From Streptomyces echinatus (GTDB lineage: Bacteria > Actinomycetota > Actinomycetes > Streptomycetales > Streptomycetaceae): a stretch of DNA of 64,000 nucleotides. Where the stretch lies: NCBI RefSeq assembly GCF_014203595.1, contig NZ_JACHJK010000011.1, positions 62,001 to 126,000 on the forward strand. The letters are read 5' to 3'. The notes below the pieces were generated by a model. That model was not told where the DNA came from, did no database searches, and saw only the letters and a program-made list of their open reading frames with translations. Below, in pieces: positions 1 to 8,472 of the stretch (its first letter is position 1; each line of letters begins with the position of its first letter). The translations under genes were made by a program, and so were the position numbers.

Positions 1-912
1 GGGGATCTTCCCGGGCAGGGCGACGAGGGAGTCGGCGGCGTCGCCGACCCGGTCGGTCATCCAGGTCACGGACTCGCCGAAGTCCTGCTTGACGACACCG
101 GTCGCGGCGCTGAAGCCGAGGAAGCCGGCCTTCACGTACTGGCCCTGGACGTAGGTGCCGCTGGAGTCCTTCTTGGCGACCTGGTTGGTGGCGATCTTCG
201 CGTGCAGGGTCACTTCCCGGCCCCCGCGCTCGACGACGACGGCCACGTCCCGGCCCGCACTGTCACGGATGAGGTCCGAGAGCGTGTTCCAGTCCCGGGT
301 CGGCTTGCCGTCGAAGGAGACGATCTTGTCGCCCGCCTTCATGCCGGCGGCCGCGGCCGGGGAGGGCTGGTCGGACTTCTTGCAGCTGTCGCGGTTCTCG
401 CTCTGCGCGATGACGCAGGGCGAGACCGCGGCGACCGTGGTGGTCTGCTGCTGGATGCCGAAGCCCATGAGCACGGTGAAGAACAGGCCGATCGCGAGCA
501 CCAGGTTCATGAAGGGGCCCGCGAACATGACGATGACGCGCTTCCACGGCTTGCGCGTGTAGAACATGCGCGTCTCGTCGCCCGGCTTGAGCTCCTCGAA
601 GGCCGCCGAGCGGGCGTCCTCGATCATGCCGCGCCACGGCGAGGTGGAGCGGGCGGAGACCCGGCCCTCGTCGTCGGGCGGGAACATGCCGATCATGCGG
701 ATGTAGCCGCCCGCCGGGATGGCCTTGATGCCGTACTCGGTGTCGCCCTTCCTGCGCGACCAGATGGTCGGGCCGAAGCCGACCATGTACTGCGGTACGC
801 GGATGCCGAAGAGCTTGGCCGTGGACAGGTGCCCCAGCTCGTGCCACGCGATCGAGACGAGCAGGCCGACCGCGAAGACCGCTATGCCGAGGATGAACAT
901 CAAGGTCGTCAT
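1..912 (-). CDS. RseP-type site-2 zinc metalloprotease (3' end beyond window)
   Basis: Membrane-embedded M50 protease that cuts transmembrane substrates such as anti-sigma factors. The ATG at 912 opens an uninterrupted frame running off the left edge after 304 codons. Residues 24-28 are HELGH, the zinc-binding motif, inside the first hydrophobic segment. A second hydrophobic segment around residues 130-145 (VIVMFAGPFMNLVLAIGL) holds the conserved NxxL-type membrane motif, followed by a PDZ domain with AGMKAGDKIVSFDGKP. The start overlaps the stop of dxr by four bases (ATGA), so the two are co-transcribed and probably translationally coupled. The dxr-rseP order is standard in actinobacteria. 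The C-terminal membrane segments with the second aspartate motif are outside the window. Confidence 0.93.
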   Translation of the reverse strand, partial: MTTLMFILGIAVFAVGLLVSIAWHELGHLSTAKLFGIRVPQYMVGFGPTIWSRRKGDTEYGIKAIPAGGYIRMIGMFPPDDEGRVSARSTSPWRGMIEDARSAAFEELKPGDETRMFYTRKPWKRVIVMFAGPFMNLVLAIGLFFTVLMGFGIQQQTTTVAAVSPCVIAQSENRDSCKKSDQPSPAAAAGMKAGDKIVSFDGKPTRDWNTLSDLIRDSAGRDVAVVVERGGREVTLHAKIATNQVAKKDSSGTYVQGQYVKAGFLGFSAATGVVKQDFGESVTWMTDRVGDAADSLVALPGKIP

Positions 913-2180
913 GCACGCGCCTCCGCGGTCGCCGTCGTGGCTGTGAGTTCACGGGCCCGGGCCCTGGCCCAGGTCTCCGCTTCGAGGACGTCCGACACGG
1001 TGAGTGAGGTTCCCGTGGCCGGGGTGCCGTGCTCCTCGACCACCCGGGTGACGGTCTCCATGATCCCGTTGAAGGGCAGCACGCCGCCCAGGAAGGCCTC
1101 GACGCACTCCTCGTTGGCCGCATTGAACACCGCCGGAGCCGTCCCCGCGAGCTGCCCCACGTGCCGGGCGAGGTTCACCGAGGGGAAGGCCTCGTTGTCC
1201 AGCGGGAAGAACTCCCAGGTGGATGCCTTGCTCCAGTCGAAGGCGGGCGCGGCGTCCGGAACCCGTTCGGGCCAGCCCAGACCGACGGCGATCGGCCCGC
1301 GCATGTCGGGGGGCGTCGCCTGGGCGATCGTGGATCCGTCGGTGAACTCGACCATCGAGTGGACATACGACTGGGGATGCACGACCACCTCAATGCGGTC
1401 GAAGGGAATGTCGTAGAGCAGGTGCGCCTCGATGACCTCCAGTCCCTTGTTGACGAGGGTCGCCGAGTTGACGGTGATCACCGGGCCCATCGCCCAGGTG
1501 GGGTGGGCGAGGGCGTCCTGGACGGTGACGTGCGCCAGCTCGGTCCTGGTCCGGCCGCGGAAGGGGCCGCCGGAGGCGGTGACGACGAGCTTGCGGACGT
1601 CGGCGCGGGTGCCGGCGGCGAGCGCCTGGAAGAGGGCGGCGTGCTCGGAGTCCACCGGGATGATCTGGCCCGGCTTGGCGAGCGCGGTGACCAGCGGGCC
1701 GCCGACGATCAGCGACTCCTTGTTGGCGAGCGCGAGCGTCCGGCCCGCCTCCAGGGCGGCCAGGGTCGGGGCGAGGCCGATGGAGCCGGTGATGCCGTTG
1801 AGCACGGTGTGGCAGTCGGAGGCGGCGACCTGGGTGGCGGCGTCGGGCCCGGCGAGGATCTCGGGCAGCGGCTCCCCGCTGCCGTACTCGGCGGCGAGCG
1901 CCTCGCGCAGCGCGGGTACGACGTCCTCGCGCGCGACCGCCACGGTCCGCACCCGCAGTCGGTGCGCCTGCTCGGCGAGGAGGGCCACCCGGCCGCCGTT
2001 CGCGGAGAGGGCGGTGACCCGGAAGCGGTCGGGATTGCGCAGCACGAGGTCGATGGCCTGGGTGCCGATGGATCCGGTGGAGCCGAGGATCACCACGTCC
2101 TTGGGGCCGTCGGCGTGGACGGGGTCGTAGACGAGGTGCGGGTCGGCGAGGGGTGCCGGACGGGCGGGACTGTCGGTCAT
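909..2180 (-). CDS. dxr: 1-deoxy-D-xylulose 5-phosphate reductoisomerase
   Basis: NADPH-dependent second enzyme of the MEP isoprenoid pathway, converting DXP to 2-C-methyl-D-erythritol 4-phosphate in the cytosol. The 423-residue product has the N-terminal Rossmann motif GSTGSIGT near residue 35, NKESLIVGG, VDSEHAALFQAL (metal/substrate-binding DSEH) and the ASGGPFRG substrate loop. The length is slightly above the usual 390-400. ATG 2180 was chosen because the longer frame to 2312 adds only an Arg/Thr-rich tail and the conserved part starts soon after 2180. The G-run just upstream is a weak ribosome site. It overlaps the protease gene by four bases. Confidence 0.96.
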   Translation of the reverse strand: MTDSPARPAPLADPHLVYDPVHADGPKDVVILGSTGSIGTQAIDLVLRNPDRFRVTALSANGGRVALLAEQAHRLRVRTVAVAREDVVPALREALAAEYGSGEPLPEILAGPDAATQVAASDCHTVLNGITGSIGLAPTLAALEAGRTLALANKESLIVGGPLVTALAKPGQIIPVDSEHAALFQALAAGTRADVRKLVVTASGGPFRGRTRTELAHVTVQDALAHPTWAMGPVITVNSATLVNKGLEVIEAHLLYDIPFDRIEVVVHPQSYVHSMVEFTDGSTIAQATPPDMRGPIAVGLGWPERVPDAAPAFDWSKASTWEFFPLDNEAFPSVNLARHVGQLAGTAPAVFNAANEECVEAFLGGVLPFNGIMETVTRVVEEHGTPATGTSLTVSDVLEAETWARARARELTATTATAEARA

Positions 2181-2363
2181 CCCCCCATTGTTGCCGCAAG
2201 CGGTGACGGCCCGGACAGTGCGTCCCTCGGTCGAGTGCGTCGAGGGTTCCGCGCGCCGGGCGGAGCGCCGCGTTCCGTGACCGCCGGCGCGGGTCCGGTG
2301 CGGGTCCGGCACGAGTCCGGCGTGGTCCGGTGCGAGTCCGGCGTGGTCCGGCGCCGGTCGGGG

Positions 2364-2699
2364 TCACTCGGGTGCGAAGGAGAAGCTGCGCCACAGGCCG
2401 GTGGCCTCGACGGCTTCGCCGGCCGAGGGCCCGTCCAGGTAGGCGCTCGCCCCGCCCCGGGGCACCGTGCAGTCGGGCGTCGTGTACATGAGGAGGCTGC
2501 TCGTCGTGTAGTTGTCGACGCGGGTCACGCCCTCGGGGAAGCGGTGGCACCCCCCGATCACCAGGTTCGAGACGGTCTCCACGTGCCGGTCGCCGTTGTG
2601 GGCGACGATCTGGCCGTTGGCCTGGTCGTCGCAGGCGGTGAGAGCGAGGCCGAGCAGCGCGATACCGGTGAGCGCGGCCATGGACCGGGAAGCGGGCAT
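2364..2699 (-). CDS. small secreted lipoprotein of unknown function
   Basis: A 111-residue protein with a short hydrophobic leader and a lipobox LTAC at residues 20-23, so it is probably lipid-anchored on the outer face of the membrane. The mature part has two further cysteines (in GGCHRF and PDCTVP) that could form a disulfide. No enzymatic motif is visible. The start ATG at 2699 is fixed by an excellent ribosome site (AGGAGGT) six bases upstream; the longer open frame to 3293 is low-complexity and antisense-like. It lies between dxr and an acyl-CoA dehydrogenase with its own spacing on both sides, so it is likely monocistronic. Confidence 0.8.
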   Translation of the reverse strand: MPASRSMAALTGIALLGLALTACDDQANGQIVAHNGDRHVETVSNLVIGGCHRFPEGVTRVDNYTTSSLLMYTTPDCTVPRGGASAYLDGPSAGEAVEATGLWRSFSFAPE

Positions 2700-2991
2700 C
2701 GGACCTCCTGTGCGGGGGACGGACGGGCAGCTGCCGGGGGACGTCCTGCCCTCACTATCCGTCGGAGCGGGGGGACGTGCCCTCCGTATACCTGCCAATC
2801 GGTGACACCGCGGCTGCCCGCCGGGCGGTGACACGGCGGCGCGGCCCGGCCGGGCGATGCGACTGGCTCGCGATCGCCTGCCGGGCCGCGCTCGGCCCTC
2901 GCCACTGTGGGGGTTCAGCCGTGCGGGTGAACGGCCTCCCCGGTCCCGCCCCCGGTCCCGTCCTCGGCCGGGAGGGTTCCCCCGGCCGCGC

Positions 2992-4944
2992 TCAGGTGGA
3001 CGTGTCCTGGCCGCCGAAGGGACGGCGGGCGTTCTCGTGGGCGGAGGGTCCGGGGGTCGCGTCGGCGATCCAGGGCCCCTCCCCCGAGGGGTCGAGGACG
3101 CCCTCCTCAAGCCAGGTGTAGGCCCCGCCGAGGACGCCCTCGACCACCTTGCGGTCCAGGTCGTCGGTGTTGGTCCACAGGCGGTCGAAGAGTTCGTCCA
3201 CCCGGATGCGGGCCTGGCGGCAGAAGGCGTCGGCGAGCTGGTAGGCCTCGCGGCCGTGCTCGCCCTCGCCGCGCAGCCGCTCGGCACGGACACAGGCCGC
3301 GCTCATCGCGAACAGTTCGGCGCCGATGTCCACGATCCTGCCGAGGAAGCCCTGCTTGGTCTCCATCCGTCCCTGCCAGCGGGACATGGCGTAGAAGGTG
3401 GACCGGGCCAGCTTGCGGGCGGTGCGCTCGACGTAGCGCAGGTGGCCGGAGAGGTCGACGTGGTGCTTGAACTCGCCGTAGGCCGTGGGGAGCTGGCCGG
3501 GGCCGGCGACCAGCTTCGGCAGCCACTTGGCGTAGAAGACACCCGCGCTGGCGCCCGCCCTGGCCTTGTCGGAAAGGGATTTGTCGGGGTCGATCAGGTC
3601 ACCGGCGACCGAGAGGTGGGCGTCCACGGCCTCCCGCGCGATCAGCAGGTGCATGATCTCGGTGGAGCCCTCGAAGATGCGGTTGATGCGCAGGTCGCGC
3701 AGGATCTGCTCGGCCGGGACCGGGCGCTCGCCGCGCGCCTTGAGGGACTCGGCCGTCTCGTAGCCGCGTCCGCCGCGGATCTGGACCAGTTCGTCGGCCA
3801 TCAGCCAGGCCATCTCGGAGCCGTAGAGCTTGGCGAGGGCGGCCTCGATGCGGATGTCGTTGCGGTCCTCGTCGGCCATCTGGGAGGACAGGTCGAGCAC
3901 CGCCTCCAGCGCGAAGGTGGTGGCCGCGATGAAGCTGATCTTGGAGCCGACGGCCTCGTGCAGCGCGACCGGCTTGCCCCACTGCTCGCGTTCCGCCGCC
4001 CATTCGCGGGCGATCTTCAGGCACCACTTGCCGGCGCCCGCGCACATGGCGGGCAGCGACAGCCGGCCGGTGTTCAGCGTGGTGAGCGCGATCTTCAGCC
4101 CGGCGCCCTCGGGTCCGATCCGGTTGGCGGCGGGGACCCGCACCTGGTGGAAACGGGTGACGCCGTTCTCGATGCCGCGCAGGCCCATGAAGGCGTTGCG
4201 GTGCTCGACCGTGATGCCCTCCGAGGCCGCCTCCACCACGAACGCGGTGATGCCGCCCTTGTGCCCCTCGGACTTCGGCACCCGGGCCATGACGACGAGC
4301 AGGTCGGCGACCACCCCGTTGGTGGTCCACAGCTTCACCCCGTCGAGGACGTAGTCGTCGCCCTCGGGTACGGCCGTGGTGGCGAGGCGGGCCGGGTCGG
4401 AGCCCACGTCCGGCTCGGTGAGCAGGAAGGCCGAGATGTCGGTGCGGGCGCAGCGGGGCAGGAAGGCGTCCTTCTGCTCCTGGGTGCCGAACATCTTCAG
4501 CGGCTGCGGTACGCCGATCGACTGGTGGGCGGAGAGCAGGGCGCCGACGGCGGGGCTGACGGAGCCGACCAGGGCGAGCGCCTTGTTGTAGTAGAGCTGG
4601 GTGAGGCCGAGGCCGTCGTACTTCGGGTCGATCTTCATGCCGAGCGCGCCGAGTTCCTTCAGGCCCGCCACGACCTCGTCGGGGATGCGGGCCTCGCGCT
4701 CGATGCGGGCGGAGTCGATCGCCGTCTCGCAGAAGGCGCGCAGCTTGGTGAGGAACTCCTCGCCGCGCCGGACGGACTCGGCGTCGGGGAGCGGATGGGG
4801 GTGGATGAGGTCGAGCCGGAAGCGCCCGAGGAACAGCTCCTTGGCGAAGCTGGGCTTGTGCCAGTCCTGTTGCCGGGCGGCCTCCGCCACCTGACGGGCC
4901 TCGCGCTCTGTGACGTTGGTGCGTGGGGTGGTGGTGGCGGACAT
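2992..4944 (-). CDS. long-form acyl-CoA dehydrogenase
   Basis: FAD enzyme that introduces the alpha-beta double bond in acyl-CoA during fatty acid degradation. At 650 residues it is far longer than the usual 380-400; the extra length is mostly a C-terminal helical extension, as in very-long-chain/ACAD9-like members. Family motifs include SVSPAVGALLSAHQSIG, FLLTEPDVGSDPARL (substrate/FAD loop), LDGVKLWTTNG, RGGRGYE and FEGSTEIMHLLIARE. The ATG at 4944 is preceded by GAGGTGAG. It appears monocistronic: a hairpin at 5122-5162 separates it from the upstream aldehyde dehydrogenase. Substrate chain length cannot be read from the sequence. Confidence 0.93.
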   Translation of the reverse strand: MSATTTPRTNVTEREARQVAEAARQQDWHKPSFAKELFLGRFRLDLIHPHPLPDAESVRRGEEFLTKLRAFCETAIDSARIEREARIPDEVVAGLKELGALGMKIDPKYDGLGLTQLYYNKALALVGSVSPAVGALLSAHQSIGVPQPLKMFGTQEQKDAFLPRCARTDISAFLLTEPDVGSDPARLATTAVPEGDDYVLDGVKLWTTNGVVADLLVVMARVPKSEGHKGGITAFVVEAASEGITVEHRNAFMGLRGIENGVTRFHQVRVPAANRIGPEGAGLKIALTTLNTGRLSLPAMCAGAGKWCLKIAREWAAEREQWGKPVALHEAVGSKISFIAATTFALEAVLDLSSQMADEDRNDIRIEAALAKLYGSEMAWLMADELVQIRGGRGYETAESLKARGERPVPAEQILRDLRINRIFEGSTEIMHLLIAREAVDAHLSVAGDLIDPDKSLSDKARAGASAGVFYAKWLPKLVAGPGQLPTAYGEFKHHVDLSGHLRYVERTARKLARSTFYAMSRWQGRMETKQGFLGRIVDIGAELFAMSAACVRAERLRGEGEHGREAYQLADAFCRQARIRVDELFDRLWTNTDDLDRKVVEGVLGGAYTWLEEGVLDPSGEGPWIADATPGPSAHENARRPFGGQDTST

Positions 4945-5121
4945 TGAGGCTCACCTCGCCGCGAAAGGGGACGATTCGGACCGTTCGTTACCGACCAGTG
5001 CTACTGGATCGTTGGTACCCGAAACGGCCGCACCTCACCACCCCTCGCGGTCCGATCGGGTCGAAAGCCCGCCCGGAGTCGCGGACGCGTCCGGCCGCGG
5101 GTACTCCGCGTCCGGAGAGCA

Positions 5122-5162
5122 GGAACGGCCGCAGCCCCCGCACAGTGGGCTGCGGCCGTTCC
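5122..5162 (-). terminator. strong rho-independent-like hairpin
   Basis: Two perfect 16-base complementary arms (5122-5137 and 5147-5162) enclose a nine-base loop, starting 22 bases beyond the stop of the aldehyde dehydrogenase at 5184. No U-tract follows, which is normal for Streptomyces terminators. Confidence 0.85.
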
Positions 5163-5183
5163 GTCTGACCTGTCCGTGGCAGG

Positions 5184-6629
5184 TCAGAGCGCGAGACCGG
5201 TGAGGACCAGTACGCGCTCGTAGGTGTAGTCCTCCATCGCGAACCGCACGCCTTCGCGGCCCACGCCGGACTGCTTGGCGCCGCCGTACGGCATCTGGTC
5301 GGCGCGGTAGGACGGGACGTCGCCGATCACCACACCGCCGACCTCCAGGGCGCGGTGGGCACGGAAGGCGGCCTGCAGGTCGTGGGTGAACACGCCCGCC
5401 TGGAGGCCGTACTTGGAGTCGTTGACCGCGGCGAACGCCTCGGCCTCGCCGTCCACCTTCTGCACGGTGAGGACCGGTCCGAAGACCTCCTCGCAGGCGA
5501 GCGTCGCGCCCGCCGGTACGTCGGTGAGGACGGTCGGCGCGTAGGCGGCGCCGTCCCGGTCGCCGCCGGTGAGCAGGTTGGCGCCGGCCTCGACGGCCTC
5601 CTTGACCCAGGACTCGACGCGCTTGGCGGCGTCCTCGGTGACCAGCGGGCCGACGTCCGTCTTGGCGTCGCTCGGGTCACCGGTGACCTGGGCCTCGACG
5701 GCGGCGACGATGCGCGGCAGCAGCCGGTCGTACACGGACGCGTCGGCGATCACGCGCTGCACGGAGATGCAGGACTGGCCGCCCTGGTAGTTGGAGAAGG
5801 TCGCGATGCGGGTCGCGGCCCAGTCGAGGTCCGCGTCGGAGGCGAAGTCAGCCAGCACGACCGCCGCGCCGTTGCCGCCCAGCTCCAGGGTGCAGTGCTT
5901 GCGCGGCACCGAGTCCATGATCGCGTAGCCGACCGTCTCGGAACCGGTGAAGGAGATGACCGGCAGGCGCTCGTCCTGGACCAAGGCGGGCATGCGGTCG
6001 TTGGTGACCGGGAGGATCGACCAGGAGCCGGCCGGCAGGTCGGTCTCGGCGAGCAGGTCACCGAGGATCAGGCCGGACAGCGGGGTGGCCGGGGCCGGCT
6101 TCAGGATGATCGGGGCGCCGGCGGCGATCGCCGGGGCGACCTTGTGGGCGCACAGGTTCAGCGGGAAGTTGAACGGCGCGATGCCGAGCACGACGCCCTT
6201 CGGGAAGCGGCGGGTGAGCGCGAGCCGGCCCTGGCCGCCGGCGTCGGTGTCGAGCCGCTGGGCCTCGCCGCCGTTGAACCGGCGGGCCTCCTCGGCGGCG
6301 AACCGGAACACGGAGACGGCACGGCCGACCTCGCCCCGGGCCCACTTGATCGGCTTGCCGTTCTCGGCGGAGATCAGCTGGGCGATCTCCTCGGTGCGCT
6401 CGACCAGGCGCTTGCTGACGTGGTCGAGCGCGGCGGCACGCACGTGCGCCGGGGTGGCGGCGAACTCGTCCCGCACGGCGTACGCGGCGGCCACGGCCTC
6501 CTCGACCTGGGCGTCGGTCGGCACGCCGACCTTGCCCACGAGGCGGCCGTCCCACGGGGAGGTGACGTCGAAGGTGTCCTCGCCGGTGACCTGGCGGCCG
6601 GCGAGCCAGAAGGCATGGGTGGAAGTCAT
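5184..6629 (-). CDS. NAD(P)-dependent aldehyde dehydrogenase
   Basis: Oxidises an aldehyde to the acid. The 481-residue product carries the ALDH motifs FNFPLNL, KPAPATPLSG, SFTGSETVG, the general-base region LELGGNGAAVV and the catalytic cysteine in GGQSCISVQRV. The QSCISVQRV form groups it with the GapN/lactaldehyde-type subfamily rather than with the two betaine/aminobutyraldehyde-type ALDHs further along the window. The start ATG 6629 begins MTSTHAFWL; the extension to 6683 lacks a ribosome site. It lies next to a PucR regulator and near gabT, so a role in oxidising succinate semialdehyde or a related product is plausible but inferred. A strong terminator follows. Confidence 0.9.
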   Translation of the reverse strand: MTSTHAFWLAGRQVTGEDTFDVTSPWDGRLVGKVGVPTDAQVEEAVAAAYAVRDEFAATPAHVRAAALDHVSKRLVERTEEIAQLISAENGKPIKWARGEVGRAVSVFRFAAEEARRFNGGEAQRLDTDAGGQGRLALTRRFPKGVVLGIAPFNFPLNLCAHKVAPAIAAGAPIILKPAPATPLSGLILGDLLAETDLPAGSWSILPVTNDRMPALVQDERLPVISFTGSETVGYAIMDSVPRKHCTLELGGNGAAVVLADFASDADLDWAATRIATFSNYQGGQSCISVQRVIADASVYDRLLPRIVAAVEAQVTGDPSDAKTDVGPLVTEDAAKRVESWVKEAVEAGANLLTGGDRDGAAYAPTVLTDVPAGATLACEEVFGPVLTVQKVDGEAEAFAAVNDSKYGLQAGVFTHDLQAAFRAHRALEVGGVVIGDVPSYRADQMPYGGAKQSGVGREGVRFAMEDYTYERVLVLTGLAL

Positions 6630-6790
6630 GTACGAGTCCCGGCCCTTCCGCGTTGGGGGGTGTGCTTGGCTTGCGTGGTCCACGGTAGGGCGGGGGCGGC
6701 CGAGGGTCGTTTGTCCGAGTCGTAGCAGTGCACGGAGCGGGCACTACTGTTTGGACTACTCGGCGCTGTGGGGACCACTCGGCCCGCGCG

Positions 6791-8368
6791 CTACTCCGGG
6801 GAGGTCGCCTTCAGGGCCAGCCACAGCTCCATCCGGACGTCGGGATCGTCCAGGCTCCGCCCCAGGATCTCCTCGACCCTGCGCATCCGGTACCGCAGCG
6901 TGTGCCGGTGGACCCCCAGGTCGGCCGCGGCTGCGTCCCACTGGCCGTGCCGCGACAGCCACGCCCGCAGCGAGGCGACCAGATCGCCCCGCCCCGTCGC
7001 GTCGTGCTCGTGCAGCGCCCGCAGCAGTCCGTCGGCGAACGCCTTCACCGCGTCGTCGGCCAGCAGCGGCAGCACGGACCCGGCGGCCAGCTGCTCGTGC
7101 TCGACGAACACCCGCCCCCGCCGCCGCGCCACCGACAGCGCCTGCTCGGCCTGCTTGTACGCCGCTGCCGCCGCGATCGGGCCGGAGGGCGCCGAGAGGC
7201 CGACGACCAGTTCGTCGTCGTCCGCGCGGCCCTGCTCGGGGAGTGCGCGCTCGGCCTCCCGCGCGGCGGCGTCCGCGGCGGACGCGGCCACCGCCGCGCC
7301 CCCGTCCGCGGCCAGCACCACCAGCCGCTCCCCCTCGGGTACGACCAGCACCGCCTCCCCGGACCGGGCCGCGGCGGACTCCACGGTCTCCGCGAGTTCG
7401 CTCAGCGGCTCACCCGCCGTACCGGAACCGGACTCGGCGACGATCATCCGGAACGGGGCGTCCAGCAGCCCTCCGTACAGGTCTCCGGCGACGGCGCGGG
7501 CGTGATCGGGTTCCCCGGCGAGGAGCATGCGCAGCACCGCCGCGCCGACGCGCTGCTCGGCCGCGTGCAGGGAGCGGGAGCGTTCGGTGGTGAGGGTGAG
7601 CAGGGCGATGGCGGAGTGCACGGCGTACCGCTCGGCGGTGCCCAGGGCGGCGGCCGTGCCCACGGCGAGGGCCGCGCGCGGGCGCCGGCCGGTGCCGAGG
7701 GAGTGCAGTTCCACCCGGTCCTCGTGCTCGGGGCCGCCGACCACCGAGGAGGCGGGGGCGGAGCGCTCCCGCAGCCGTTCGACCTCGGCGGTGAGCCGGG
7801 CGGCACGGCGGCCGGCCCACTCCGGCGCGGCGGCGACGACGGCGCCGGACGCGTCGTACAGCGCCGCCCAGCCGTCGACCTGGGCGGCCAGTACGGTGAG
7901 CACGCCCTCGGGGCCGGTGGTGAGCGCCTGTTTGGTCAGCTCGCGCTGGGCGGCGAAGCCGGCCGTGACCGCGCGGTACTGGTCGGCGGCGATCGCCGCG
8001 GAGACGGCCTTGCTGATGGCGAGGAAGGGGGTGCGGCGGGGCACCTCCAGCAGGGGCAGGCCCTCCTGTGCACAGGCGTCGACGAGGGGCTCGGGGATCT
8101 CCTCGTAGTTGACGCCGACGGCGAAGCCGAGCCCGACCACACCGGCGCCGACGAGCCGCCGCACGTACCGCCGCATCGCCTCCGGGTCCTCCGCGTCCAG
8201 CTTGAGCGCGGTGATCAGGAGCAGCTCGCCGCCCTCCATGTAGGGCACGGGGTCGGCCAGCTCGCTGACGTGCGCCCAGCGGACGGGCACGTCCAGGCGG
8301 TCCTCGCCGGCGCGCACGGTCAGCTTGAGCGCCGAGTGGTGGACGAGCGAGGCGAGAGTCGGGGGCAT
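6791..8368 (-). CDS. PucR-family transcriptional regulator
   Basis: A 525-residue cytosolic regulator. The N-terminal PucR domain (MPPTLASLVHHSALKL, then ELADPVPYMEGGELLLITAL) is followed by a long GGDEF-like/CdaR-type middle region and a C-terminal helix-turn-helix of the PucR type (WDAAAADLGVHRHTLRYRMR, near residues 480-500). Relatives control purine, proline or GABA catabolism, often the adjacent genes. Here the flanking genes are an aldehyde dehydrogenase downstream and gabT further upstream, so control of GABA use is a reasonable inference. ATG 8368 has GAAGG six bases upstream and is preferred over the in-frame start at 8401. Confidence 0.9.
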   Translation of the reverse strand: MPPTLASLVHHSALKLTVRAGEDRLDVPVRWAHVSELADPVPYMEGGELLLITALKLDAEDPEAMRRYVRRLVGAGVVGLGFAVGVNYEEIPEPLVDACAQEGLPLLEVPRRTPFLAISKAVSAAIAADQYRAVTAGFAAQRELTKQALTTGPEGVLTVLAAQVDGWAALYDASGAVVAAAPEWAGRRAARLTAEVERLRERSAPASSVVGGPEHEDRVELHSLGTGRRPRAALAVGTAAALGTAERYAVHSAIALLTLTTERSRSLHAAEQRVGAAVLRMLLAGEPDHARAVAGDLYGGLLDAPFRMIVAESGSGTAGEPLSELAETVESAAARSGEAVLVVPEGERLVVLAADGGAAVAASAADAAAREAERALPEQGRADDDELVVGLSAPSGPIAAAAAYKQAEQALSVARRRGRVFVEHEQLAAGSVLPLLADDAVKAFADGLLRALHEHDATGRGDLVASLRAWLSRHGQWDAAAADLGVHRHTLRYRMRRVEEILGRSLDDPDVRMELWLALKATSPE

Positions 8369-8472
8369 GCGGCCTTCACGGTGAGGGGATCCGGCGATCA
8401 CGTGATCTTTTGGCCGCCGCGTATGAACGGCCTAGGCCGATTCTGCCTCACCGTACGGTCCGGTGCCGTCGC

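Noticed and set aside
2857..4947. A 696-codon open frame antisense to the acyl-CoA dehydrogenase
   Set aside because: It mirrors the third-position GC bias of the real gene; the translation is Gly/Ala/Arg/Val-rich with no domain, and the opposite strand has a clear family match.
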